A DNA stretch of 64,000 bases from positions 310,001 to 374,000 of the forward strand of contig NZ_JAEHFW010000001.1 of assembly GCF_016522075.1 (NCBI RefSeq), given 5' to 3'. Positions 1 to 7,046 of this stretch are shown in pieces. Below the pieces are notes generated by a model, which was given only the letters and a program-made list of their open reading frames with translations, was not told the DNA's origin and made no database searches. Source of the stretch: Mucilaginibacter segetis (GTDB taxonomy: Bacteria > Bacteroidota > Bacteroidia > Sphingobacteriales > Sphingobacteriaceae). The position numbers were made by a program, and so were the translations under genes. Numbering within the stretch: the stretch's first letter is position 1; each line of letters starts with the position of its first letter.

Positions 1-1
1 G

Positions 2-1444
2 TCGTTTTTAGAATTAACCCCGCAGGGTGAGTTCCTTGAATCAAATTACTATGCAAATCCGGCACAGGCTTTAACAGCTTTGGTTGCGGCTTACGATCCG
101 CTGGTTACTGAAACCGGCGGACTTGACGGTACTTATACAGATCCGTTAGGACCATTGAACTCAGCTTCCGATGATTGTTTCGCAGGCGGAGGGGGTTCAT
201 CTGACGTGCCGGACTGGCAGGCAATAAACAATTACACCATGACGCCGGCGGTTGGTCCGCAGGCAGGTTTTTGGGCAATCAATTTTCAGGGTGTAAACCG
301 TGCTGATGTATTGCTTGAAAAATTACCCAATGTGCCGGGCTTAAGTGAGGATGTTTTAAAAAGATATACTGCAGAGGCGCATTTTTTACGTGCTCATTAT
401 TACTTTGATCTGGTTAGGTTATTTGAAAATGTACCATTAATATTAAATACGCTGCAAATATCAGAAGTGTACCAGCAACCACAAGCTAAACCTGAAGAGG
501 TTTACGCCCAGGTAGAAGCTGATTTAACTGCAGCAATACCCGATTTGCCAGTAACTGTTGCCGCCAGCGAAAATGGCAGGGTTACCCAGGGGGCAGCCAA
601 GGCTTTATTAGGTAAGGTTTATTTGTATGAAAAAAAGTGGGCGTTAGCTGCATCTACATTAGAAGAAGTTAACGGCACACCAGGGGGTACAAGCACTTAT
701 GGTTATAAATTGTTAAATAACTTTGGTGATATATTTAGTCCAACTAATAAATTTAACAGCGAATCTATTTTTGAAATAGTACACACCGGTATGCAAAATT
801 ATACCTGGAGCAACTGGAACCAATTCAAATCTAACGTGTATGTGCAAATGGTGGGTCCAAGAAGTTTTACAGGACCGATTTACTACGCCGGTGGTTATGG
901 ATTTAATCCGATCACACCAAATCTGGTTGCAGCAATGAAGGGTGACCCCCGCTATCCGTATACTATAGCTAATATTGATAGTTTAACAAAGGCCACCGGA
1001 ACATCATATGACGAGAGCTATCAGGGAACAGGTTATTATATTGAAAAATATGCGCCTAAGGTAAAAAATATTGTTACCACAGGTTTAACTGACTTGAACT
1101 GGCCAAATGATTATATTGAAATAAGGCTTGCAGATACTTACCTTATGGAAGCTGAGGCATTGGTACAAGCCGGTACAAACACCGGGCGTGCAGGCGACTT
1201 ATTAAATGCAGTGAGAGCACGTGTTGGCCTTGCTGCTGAAACGCCGACATTAGATAATATCTATAAAGAGCGAAGGTTAGAACTTGCTACCGAAGGGCAT
1301 CGCTGGTTTGACCTCGTTAGAACAGGCCAGGCCCCGGCAGCCTTAGCATTTAAAGGTTTCCAGGCAGGTAAAAATGAAATATTGCCAATTCCGTTAACAG
1401 AAACATTGAACGGCACCCAGATCAAACAAAATCCGGGATATTAA
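2..1444 (+). CDS. RagB/SusD family nutrient-uptake outer-membrane lipoprotein (5' partial)
   Basis: This is a surface glycan- or nutrient-binding lipoprotein that caps a SusC-type TonB-dependent transporter. The reading frame is open from base 2, so the start and the lipoprotein signal lie upstream of the window; the first visible residues (LELTPQGEF) match the stretch that normally follows the SusD signal peptide, so probably only 25-30 residues are missing. Family hallmarks are the early helix RAHYYFDLVRLF, the late motif ERRLELATEGHRWFDLVR and the ending LPIPLTE..QNPGY. A TTG at base 80 is not a real start. The SusC partner should lie just upstream. The substrate cannot be told from the sequence. 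A strong terminator follows, so this is the last gene of its operon. Confidence 0.93.
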   Translation, partial: SFLELTPQGEFLESNYYANPAQALTALVAAYDPLVTETGGLDGTYTDPLGPLNSASDDCFAGGGGSSDVPDWQAINNYTMTPAVGPQAGFWAINFQGVNRADVLLEKLPNVPGLSEDVLKRYTAEAHFLRAHYYFDLVRLFENVPLILNTLQISEVYQQPQAKPEEVYAQVEADLTAAIPDLPVTVAASENGRVTQGAAKALLGKVYLYEKKWALAASTLEEVNGTPGGTSTYGYKLLNNFGDIFSPTNKFNSESIFEIVHTGMQNYTWSNWNQFKSNVYVQMVGPRSFTGPIYYAGGYGFNPITPNLVAAMKGDPRYPYTIANIDSLTKATGTSYDESYQGTGYYIEKYAPKVKNIVTTGLTDLNWPNDYIEIRLADTYLMEAEALVQAGTNTGRAGDLLNAVRARVGLAAETPTLDNIYKERRLELATEGHRWFDLVRTGQAPAALAFKGFQAGKNEILPIPLTETLNGTQIKQNPGY

Positions 1445-1458
1445 TATTATGTTTTTTG

Positions 1459-1492
1459 AAAAGCTGCCGGAACACCCCGGCAGCTTTTTTAT
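1459..1492 (+). terminator. Rho-independent terminator after susD
   Basis: A 12-bp stem (AAAAGCTGCCGG paired with CCGGCAGCTTTT, small loop) runs into a T-rich tract. It begins 15 bases after the susD stop and separates that operon from the cytochrome gene. Confidence 0.85.
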
Positions 1493-1534
1493 TTTTAATA
1501 ATATGGGTAATATTAACTGCTGCGTATTAATTGT

Positions 1535-2773
1535 ATGACATCTAATAAAACACTTGTTTTTGGTTCGCTTTTTTTGCTGCCGCTTATGGTAATACTTTCA
1601 CAGTGCTATACGGGTACAGTTAAAAAGGAAGATCCGCGGGGCCAAATATTTGCAGGTTCATCAACATGTGTCAATTGCCATAAAGACGTTTATGATTCAT
1701 ATATCCAAACCGCGCATTTTGAAACTTCCCGGGTTGCTGATATCAAAACTATTCATGGCAGCTTCGCCGAAGGGCGCAATGTTTTTAGTTTTGGAAACGG
1801 TAATAAGGTAGTTATGCAGAAAGGTGCCAATGGCTTATACCAGGTGGGATATATAAACGGTAAGCAAACACGCAGAGAAAAATTTGATATTACTGTAGGG
1901 GGTATTAAAGCAGAAACTTACCTGTATTGGAAGGGTAAGCAATTATTTGAATTGCCTATTTCCTATTTTAACGCCTTACATAGCTGGACAAACAGTCCAG
2001 GTTATGATACAGGAAGAGTTGATTTTAACAGACCTATTTTAAGGCGTTGTATGGAGTGCCATAGCTCATACATTAAACCCGTATCACAGGAGGACATTAG
2101 TTTAACCAACCGTAAAGTTGAGTTTGATAAGGCTTCGGTAATATTGGGGATAGATTGTGAGCGGTGCCATGGGCCGGCTGCAAATCATGTAAACTATCAC
2201 ACAGAATATCCGGAGGTTAAAAAACCGATGTACATAACTACTTATAACAGCTTAACCCGGGAGCAAAAATTAGACGCATGTGCAGTTTGCCATTCCGGTA
2301 ATAAGGATGTGTTTGTAAGATCGGCCTTTGTGTTTAAAATGGGCGATACCCTTTCTAAATTTAAGGAACATAATTTTGCCCCGCAAACTACCGATCCTAA
2401 AACGCTTGATGTACATGGTAACCAAAATAACTTACTAAGGGCAAGTAAATGCTTTATAAGCAGTAATATGGACTGCAATACCTGCCACAATGTACACAAA
2501 AAGGAAAACGGTGATTTAGCTGCATATTCACGGAAATGTATAAGCTGCCATAATACAACTAACCACAATTCATGTAAAATGCTCCCTGAACTGGGCGAGG
2601 CCATTAAAACTAATTGCATTGATTGCCACATGCCGGCCAAGCCGTCAAATTTAATACAGGTAGAAGCTACAAGCCATAAATTAAAAATTCCTTACCTGGT
2701 GCGCACCCACCGCATTGCCATTTATCCGGCGGAAACAGAAAAGGTAATAAACTTTATAAAAAACAGCCGTTAG
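1535..2773 (+). CDS. Heptaheme c-type cytochrome lipoprotein (cytochrome c554-like)
   Basis: Exported multiheme electron-transfer protein. The N-terminus is a lipoprotein signal with lipobox LSQC (Cys24), so it is probably anchored in the outer membrane or on the surface. Seven CxxCH heme-binding motifs are visible: CVNCH (45-49), CMECH (172-176), CERCH (208-212), CAVCH (249-253), CNTCH (314-318), CISCH (335-339) and CIDCH (361-365). The first motif lies in the GSSTCxNCHxxxYxSYxxxxH context typical of the cytochrome c554 domain. The 120-residue gap between hemes 1 and 2 suggests a separate N-terminal domain. No oxidoreductase partner or heme-lyase gene is nearby, so the electron donor and acceptor are unknown. 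It seems to be a single-gene unit between the susD terminator and the opposing tRNA. Confidence 0.88.
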   Translation: MTSNKTLVFGSLFLLPLMVILSQCYTGTVKKEDPRGQIFAGSSTCVNCHKDVYDSYIQTAHFETSRVADIKTIHGSFAEGRNVFSFGNGNKVVMQKGANGLYQVGYINGKQTRREKFDITVGGIKAETYLYWKGKQLFELPISYFNALHSWTNSPGYDTGRVDFNRPILRRCMECHSSYIKPVSQEDISLTNRKVEFDKASVILGIDCERCHGPAANHVNYHTEYPEVKKPMYITTYNSLTREQKLDACAVCHSGNKDVFVRSAFVFKMGDTLSKFKEHNFAPQTTDPKTLDVHGNQNNLLRASKCFISSNMDCNTCHNVHKKENGDLAAYSRKCISCHNTTNHNSCKMLPELGEAIKTNCIDCHMPAKPSNLIQVEATSHKLKIPYLVRTHRIAIYPAETEKVINFIKNSR

Positions 2774-2821
2774 TAAGCGTAATATACTAAACTACGTTTA
2801 TGTAGCAATTTACTACTGTAC

Positions 2822-2854
2822 AAAAAAGCCCTTAGAAATTAATCTAAAGGCTTT
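2822..2854 (-). terminator. Terminator of the tRNA-Val transcript
   Basis: Read on the minus strand, the stem AAAGCC-TTTAGA pairs with TCTAAGGGCTTT and is followed by a T run. It starts about 8 bases beyond the 3' end of the tRNA. It may also stop plus-strand transcription from the cytochrome gene. Confidence 0.75.
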
Positions 2855-2861
2855 ATTAATG

Positions 2862-2936
2862 TGGGAGTTACTGGGTTCGAACCAGTGACCCTCTGCTTGT
2901 AAGGCAGATGCTCTGAACCAGCTGAGCTAAACTCCC
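2862..2936 (-). tRNA. tRNA-Val (anticodon UAC)
   Basis: Read on the minus strand this folds as a complete 75-nt cloverleaf: acceptor stem GGGAGTT/AACTCCC with discriminator A, D arm GCTC/GAGC, anticodon stem TCTGC/GCAGA with loop CTTACAA (anticodon TAC, reading GUA and probably other valine codons), a 5-base variable region, and T arm ACTGG-TTCGAAC-CCAGT. CCA is not encoded. It is a single tRNA with its own promoter and terminator. Confidence 0.97.
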
Positions 2937-2951
2937 TTTGTTTTGGGACTG

Positions 2952-2985
2952 CAAATATAGAATCTATCCGCTATTACTCAAAAAA
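2952..2985 (-). promoter_or_regulatory. Bacteroidota-type promoter of tRNA-Val
   Basis: On the minus strand a TTTTTTG (TTG at 2981-2979) is followed after exactly 19 bases by TATATTTG (2959-2952), a perfect match to the Bacteroidota TTG-N19-TAnnTTTG promoter. The box ends 15 bases before the 5' end of the mature tRNA. Confidence 0.8.
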
Positions 2986-3097
2986 TAATTTTAATTATTT
3001 TTAAGTTGTAGATAACCAGTTATTTACATTCTTATTGATTCTCTTTTTATGGAACAAATCGCTTTAATCAGTTTTTTTCGGGCGGTATTAAGGATTT

Positions 3098-3409
3098 TTA
3101 CATCGCTATATTATGATTTCGGCGTGGGTCTTCGGGTAATATTTCCATTTCCGGATAATCTATATAATCTGCATACCATTGTATAGCGCCCACCACATCT
3201 AAGGCATCTTCGGAGTTTATATTGATGGTTTCAAATGCGTAAAGTTTATTATGGGCATAACCATACAATTGTATTTCCGATTCGTTAGGAGTAAATCGCT
3301 CTTCGTCCAGACAAAAAACTCTGATCTTTAGTTCTGTATCTCTTGAATGTATTACGTCTCTGCAAGGATTCTTCGGATCGGTAGCTAATAAATATATATT
3401 GTAATCCAT
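3098..3409 (-). CDS. Hypothetical 103-residue cytoplasmic protein
   Basis: I do not recognise a family. The protein is acidic and soluble, with no signal peptide or membrane segment, and begins MDYNIYLLATDPKNPCRD. The composition is compatible with a small alpha/beta protein (strand-forming IYLLA, ELKIRVFCL and EIQLYGYA, then a helix around VGAIQWYADYI). It ends with a basic, asparagine-rich tail. It lies alone between the tRNA promoter and a long spacer on its own upstream side, and no operon partner is evident. The coding call rests on open length and protein-like composition only. Confidence 0.6.
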   Translation of the reverse strand: MDYNIYLLATDPKNPCRDVIHSRDTELKIRVFCLDEERFTPNESEIQLYGYAHNKLYAFETININSEDALDVVGAIQWYADYIDYPEMEILPEDPRRNHNIAM

Positions 3410-3824
3410 CTTACTGTAACATTGGTTTTATAATTAGTTTACAATTACTACTATCATAACTGTTTATTTGTTAATGTGTTTTATTAATTCATTGCTAATA
3501 TTTGTACACAAGTTGTGCACAAATTTCCACAGTTAAATAATAGTTACACTAAATAAATGATGTCTAAATAATTAATTAAGCCGATTTATAGTTGGGCATG
3601 TAAATTGACTTTAAGTTAATACCCTCCTCAAAGGGTGTTTTTCATAGGTAGATGTAGGGCCGTAAGACTGCGAGAGTCTTTCGGCCTTTTTTGTTTTAAT
3701 TTTCTTACTCCTTTTTGAACTGTCTATTTCCGGAATTATTAAATCCGTTTATACAATGCCATACGTAGGTACTAGTACAAACAAATTTATAATACATCTA
3801 TAAAGCTAAAATTTAAAAGCAATT
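3410..3824. other. 415-base intergenic region with palindromes and an orphan terminator
   Basis: No convincing ORF lies here. It holds two adjacent near-palindromic decamers TTGTACACAA (3502-3511) and TTGTGCACAA (3513-3522, perfect), a DnaA-box-like TTTCCACAG (3524-3532), a small hairpin ACCCT/AGGGT (3621-3636), a strong plus-strand terminator (3658-3692) with no plus-strand gene upstream of it, and a perfect palindrome GTACTAGTAC (3769-3778) 47 bases before the ferritin-like gene. Confidence 0.6.
3658..3692 (+). terminator. Orphan rho-independent terminator, possible 3' end of a small RNA
   Basis: GGCCG and AAGACT pair with AGTCTT and CGGCC around a five-base loop (one T-T mismatch), followed by six T residues. 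The T tail is only on the plus strand. The genes upstream (3098-3409 and the tRNA) are on the minus strand and the cytochrome gene is already terminated, so the transcript ended here must start within the spacer. That makes it either the end of an unannotated small RNA or an attenuator for the ferritin-like genes, 130 bases downstream. Confidence 0.65.
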
Positions 3825-4514
3825 ATGAAAACAGAAATTAACCCAATTACAGGCGGAGCAAATATGGCCAGAAGGTCCTTTTTGCGATACGCCGGTGCCA
3901 GCGCAGCAACTCTTGCGGTACTCGGAGCAACCTCGTGTAAAAAAGACCATAAGGTAATTGTAGACGGATCAATTGATATTGGTTCAGGTGATATCGGTAT
4001 ATTAAATTATGCTTATGCGCTTGAACAATTAGAAGCCGCGTTTTACTTACAGGTGGTTGCAAACCCTTATAATGGTATTACCGCAACAGAAACAGCTTAT
4101 TTAACAGATATACGAGATCATGAAGTTTTGCATCGTGATTTTTTTAAAGCGGCAATTGGCGGCAGTGCTATACAGGAATTAACTACCGACTTCAGTTCAA
4201 TTAATTTCAGCGATCGTGCAAGTGTACTTGGTGCGGCTAAATTATTGGAAGATACCGGTGTAACTGCGTATGATGGAGCCGGTTACTTGATACAGGATTC
4301 GGGGTATCTTACCATAGCAGGTAAAATCGTATCAGTTGAGGCAAGGCACGCGGCATTAATATCAAACCTTTTAAACTCCGGCAGTTTTGCTGCAAGCGAC
4401 CAGGTGGATGCTAATGGATTAAACAAAGCGGCAAGTATAGCCGAAGTATTGGCAGGTGCCAATGGCTTCCTTAAAACCAAAGTGTCTGCAGTAAATTACA
4501 ATTATCAACCATAA
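3825..4514 (+). CDS. Ferritin-like domain lipoprotein with Tat signal
   Basis: Predicted four-helix-bundle ferritin-like protein (Ferritin_2 type), exported folded. The N-terminus has a twin-arginine signal, RRSFLRYAGASAATLAVLGATSC, spanning about residues 17-38, whose last residue sits in a lipobox, so the mature protein is probably a membrane-anchored lipoprotein. Likely metal ligands lie in LEQLEAAFY (helix 1), DHEVLHRDF (helix 2), LLEDTGVTAY (helix 3) and VEARHAAL (helix 4), the E...ExxH arrangement of the family. The second ferritin-like gene follows after 11 bases and is a paralogue, so the two probably act as a pair. Substrate and activity are unknown; such proteins may bind iron or another metal in the periplasm. 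A palindrome 47 bases upstream could be an operator. Confidence 0.82.
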   Translation: MKTEINPITGGANMARRSFLRYAGASAATLAVLGATSCKKDHKVIVDGSIDIGSGDIGILNYAYALEQLEAAFYLQVVANPYNGITATETAYLTDIRDHEVLHRDFFKAAIGGSAIQELTTDFSSINFSDRASVLGAAKLLEDTGVTAYDGAGYLIQDSGYLTIAGKIVSVEARHAALISNLLNSGSFAASDQVDANGLNKAASIAEVLAGANGFLKTKVSAVNYNYQP

Positions 4515-4525
4515 TTAAAATCGCC

Positions 4526-5371
4526 ATGAACTTATTTAATATAATAAACGAAATAGAACAAGTTGATCCGGAGATACACGAGCGTTTAAGTCCTCGTCGT
4601 GACGCGATCAAAAATATTACCAGCTTTGGTTCAAAAGTAGCCCTTGCTGCCATGCCATTTGCTTTGGGTACCATGTTTAAAAAAGCATATGGTCAAACAA
4701 ATTCATCAGTAGTTGATGTTTTAAACTTTGCTTTAACTTTAGAATACTTAGAAGCGAAATTTTATAACACAGGTTCTGCGGGAGCTTTGATTCCTGCTGC
4801 CAATGCATCTTATATTAATGAGATAAAAGATGATGAGAACCAGCACGTTTCTTTTTTAAAGGGAGTGATAACTCAACTGGGAGGAACTCCGGTTGCTGAA
4901 CCGAATATCGATCTTTCGGGTGGTAATGGTTCAGGCAATGGTCCATTTGCTGCTGCTTTAACAGATTATCCAACATTTTTATTAGCTGCGCAGGCTTTTG
5001 AAGATACAGGTGTTCGTGCCTATAAAGGCCAGGCCCCTGCTTTAAAAGGTAATCAGGTGGTATTAACTGCAGCATTATCAATACATGCTGTAGAAGCACG
5101 CCACGCCTCTGCCATACGTAAACTTCGCTTTGATTTAGGACAATCAACCACTACAAAACCGTGGATTGTGAGTACTGCATCAAAAGGAAATGATACCGGT
5201 AATGCATTGGTGGATGGTAATTATGATGGTGAACAAAATGTTACACAAGGTGGTGTAAATCTTACTACAGCACTTGGCGCTTCAGTAAGTGTTGCAACAG
5301 GAGCATTTGATGAGCCATTAACCACAGAGCAGGTTTTATTGTTATTAAAGGGATCTTTCCTGGTTAGCTAA
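4526..5371 (+). CDS. Ferritin-like domain protein, paralogue of the preceding gene
   Basis: Second ferritin-like protein of the operon. About 45 residues precede the ferritin fold and include an RR-containing segment (SPRRDAIKN) and a hydrophobic stretch ending AYGQ, which reads as an atypical Tat-like signal peptide. Conserved helices carry LEYLEAKFY, DDENQHVSFL, AFEDTGVRAY and HAVEARHASAIRKL, parallel to the first gene. A glycine-rich insertion (GGNGSGNGP) lies between helices 2 and 3, and the C-terminal 70 residues extend beyond the ferritin core. It is 11 bases downstream of its partner and followed by a strong bidirectional terminator. The function is inferred only as metal-binding exported protein. 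Confidence 0.82.
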   Translation: MNLFNIINEIEQVDPEIHERLSPRRDAIKNITSFGSKVALAAMPFALGTMFKKAYGQTNSSVVDVLNFALTLEYLEAKFYNTGSAGALIPAANASYINEIKDDENQHVSFLKGVITQLGGTPVAEPNIDLSGGNGSGNGPFAAALTDYPTFLLAAQAFEDTGVRAYKGQAPALKGNQVVLTAALSIHAVEARHASAIRKLRFDLGQSTTTKPWIVSTASKGNDTGNALVDGNYDGEQNVTQGGVNLTTALGASVSVATGAFDEPLTTEQVLLLLKGSFLVS

Positions 5372-5400
5372 TAGCTACTCAAAATATAATTACTAAAACG

Positions 5401-5438
5401 AAAGCGACCGGAGAACTTCTCCGGTCGCTTTTTTTTTT
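5401..5438. terminator. Bidirectional terminator between convergent operons
   Basis: A long GC-rich stem (AAGCGACCGGAGAA with TTCTCCGGTCGCTT) is followed by ten T residues on the plus strand, serving the ferritin-like operon. The stem also ends close to the stop of the converging DUF6600-type gene, with CGTTTTAG on the minus-strand side. Confidence 0.88.
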
Positions 5439-5450
5439 AAGCATATTAAA

Positions 5451-6860
5451 TTACGGACGTGCGGGACGTGGTTGTGTTTGCTGTTGTGGTTGGGGCTGTT
5501 CCCTAACCGGTTCTTGTTTTTGCTGCTGCCTTTGTTGCTCACGCGCCTGCTGCTCCTGTGCGGCTCTTTGCTGATTGGCTTGCTGCTGCCTTTGCTGTTC
5601 ACGTGCCTGTTGTTCCTGCGCGGCTCTTTGTTGATTGACTTGCTGCTGCCTTTGCTGCTCACGTGCCTGTTGCTCCTGTACAACTCTTTGCTGACTGGCT
5701 TGTTGCTGCCTTTGCTGTTCACGTGCCTGTTGTTCCTGCACGGCTTGTTGCTGACTTTGTTGCTCTTGCAGTTGCCTTTGTTGTTCCATGGTTTGTTGCC
5801 CCGGGTGGCTCAATTGCTGGCGTTGCTGCTCCCTTGATTGTTGTTGCGAAACATTACTTCTCGCATTTCTAACGTCAGTTCTTTGAACGTTGTCAGCAGG
5901 TTGATTAATAAGCGTAGGATTTGCTACGCCAACTTTATTTATTCTTATTACGCGGGTATCCGGGTTGTTGCTTTTAGCGGCATCAGCAAGGCGACTTGCA
6001 TTTTGGCGATTATACTGCTGCCCGTAGTTTGGATTGCTACTGCCAATACGGTTGTTCGGATTAGTTTGTTTGTACGCATTAGCATCTACTAATCTTGCAG
6101 GTCGTGCATCCGGCTGTTTTTTAACGCCCGGCCTGTAAATATTTATGGTATTATTATTTATAGTATTTGAAGCGGCCCTGTTAACATTATTTATTTGATA
6201 CACCCTTACTGGTCTTTTAACATATCGCTGTATTTCGCTGCGGTTGGGGCCGGCTATAAACCTCCTGTTTCTATACACATACACATTATGAATAACATTG
6301 GTATGTCTGTAAATATTTACTACGCGATAATAAGGGATATAATAATTATAAATATCCGGCTCGTTAATATATGCCTGCGGAGCATATACCCAGTAATAAT
6401 CAGGAAGATCATACCCACCGTTTAAGGCTATGTCAATATCCATATCAGGCGATAACGGAGCCCAGCCATAATAGCCGTTACCACCGCGCCAGGTAACCCA
6501 TGCCGGCGCCCATTCGTAGCCGGGTATCCATTCCCAGCCATAATAATTATCGTAACGCCATCTGCCATAATGAAAGGTTGCCCAACCCCATGGATAGTCG
6601 GATACCCAGGTGTTGCCATATGATGTTAGTACCCAATGTCCATCGGTAGCATATGGTCTGAAATTTTCATCAACGTCAGGCACCCATACATCCCCGTAAT
6701 CCGGATCATCAATCCAAACGCCGTATGAGTCGAGTTGATCATAAAAGTCCTGCTCTGATATATATTGATCATGGTACTGAGCAACACCTTTATCGGGTAT
6801 GGAAGTTATCAGCAATAAAGCCAATAAACCTATACCCCATATTTTGTTTAATATTTTCAT
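5451..6860 (-). CDS. DUF6600/YXWGXW-type exported protein with Gln-rich tandem-repeat tail
   Basis: Signal peptide (about 1-27, ending GVAQ) and then a Trp/Tyr-rich domain with repeated WxxxxxYGxW-like units (YGNTWVSDYPWGWATFHYGRW, YYGWEWIPGYEWAPAWV, residues about 70-135), typical of DUF6600/YXWGXW exported proteins. The central part (about 200-310) is rich in Asn, Arg and Pro. The C-terminal third is low complexity, with a 20-residue unit (AAQEQQAREQQRQQQANQQR type) repeated four times, coded by a 60-bp DNA repeat at 5521-5760. The ending is QPQPQQQTQPRPARP. The biochemical role is unknown; secretion and composition suggest a cell-envelope or surface protein. The Leu-rich open frame on the other strand over the repeat is a compositional shadow. 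Confidence 0.8.
   Translation of the reverse strand: MKILNKIWGIGLLALLLITSIPDKGVAQYHDQYISEQDFYDQLDSYGVWIDDPDYGDVWVPDVDENFRPYATDGHWVLTSYGNTWVSDYPWGWATFHYGRWRYDNYYGWEWIPGYEWAPAWVTWRGGNGYYGWAPLSPDMDIDIALNGGYDLPDYYWVYAPQAYINEPDIYNYYIPYYRVVNIYRHTNVIHNVYVYRNRRFIAGPNRSEIQRYVKRPVRVYQINNVNRAASNTINNNTINIYRPGVKKQPDARPARLVDANAYKQTNPNNRIGSSNPNYGQQYNRQNASRLADAAKSNNPDTRVIRINKVGVANPTLINQPADNVQRTDVRNARSNVSQQQSREQQRQQLSHPGQQTMEQQRQLQEQQSQQQAVQEQQAREQQRQQQASQQRVVQEQQAREQQRQQQVNQQRAAQEQQAREQQRQQQANQQRAAQEQQAREQQRQQQKQEPVREQPQPQQQTQPRPARP
5521..5760. repeat. 60-bp tandem repeat, four copies
   Basis: Four 60-base units in exact register (5521-5580, 5581-5640, 5641-5700, 5701-5760), each beginning TGCTGCTGCC or TGTTGCTGCC on the plus strand. 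They differ by a limited number of substitutions, many silent, and by no indels. They code for four 20-residue Gln/Arg-rich units of the minus-strand gene. Confidence 0.9.
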
Positions 6861-7018
6861 ATTGTTGGTATTTAATTGGTAAGGTATTTTATTTTAATTT
6901 ATTGACTTACTAATATTTAAAACGTTTAAACAAAAACATTTTTTACTGCTTATAAAAGGTATAAATGCTGTTACACACTATTTTTTGGTGTAAGCTATAC
7001 CATCTGTATTTTTTTGAA

Positions 7019-7026
7019 TAATTTTG
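7019..7026 (+). promoter_or_regulatory. Candidate -7 box TAATTTTG
   Basis: Exact TAnnTTTG match 20 bases before the ATG of the oxygenase gene. No TTG lies at the usual 19-21 base distance, so only half of the promoter is supported. Confidence 0.45.
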
Positions 7027-7046
7027 AACTTACTTAAATTAAAACT

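Noticed and set aside
80..82. TTG start for the first gene
   Set aside because: The frame is open from base 2 with sequence typical of SusD after its signal peptide, so the gene is cut by the window edge.
3495..3535. Replication origin in the 415-base spacer
   Set aside because: One DnaA-like box with two mismatches and AT-richness are not enough; no cluster of boxes and no dnaA or parAB nearby.
5521..5760. CRISPR-like periodic repeat
   Set aside because: The 60-base units are contiguous, without spacers, and encode part of a protein.
5472..5837. Leu-rich open frame on the plus strand
   Set aside because: It is the complement of the Gln-repeat region of the minus-strand gene (CAG/CAA read backwards as CTG/TTG); no start region and no conserved features.
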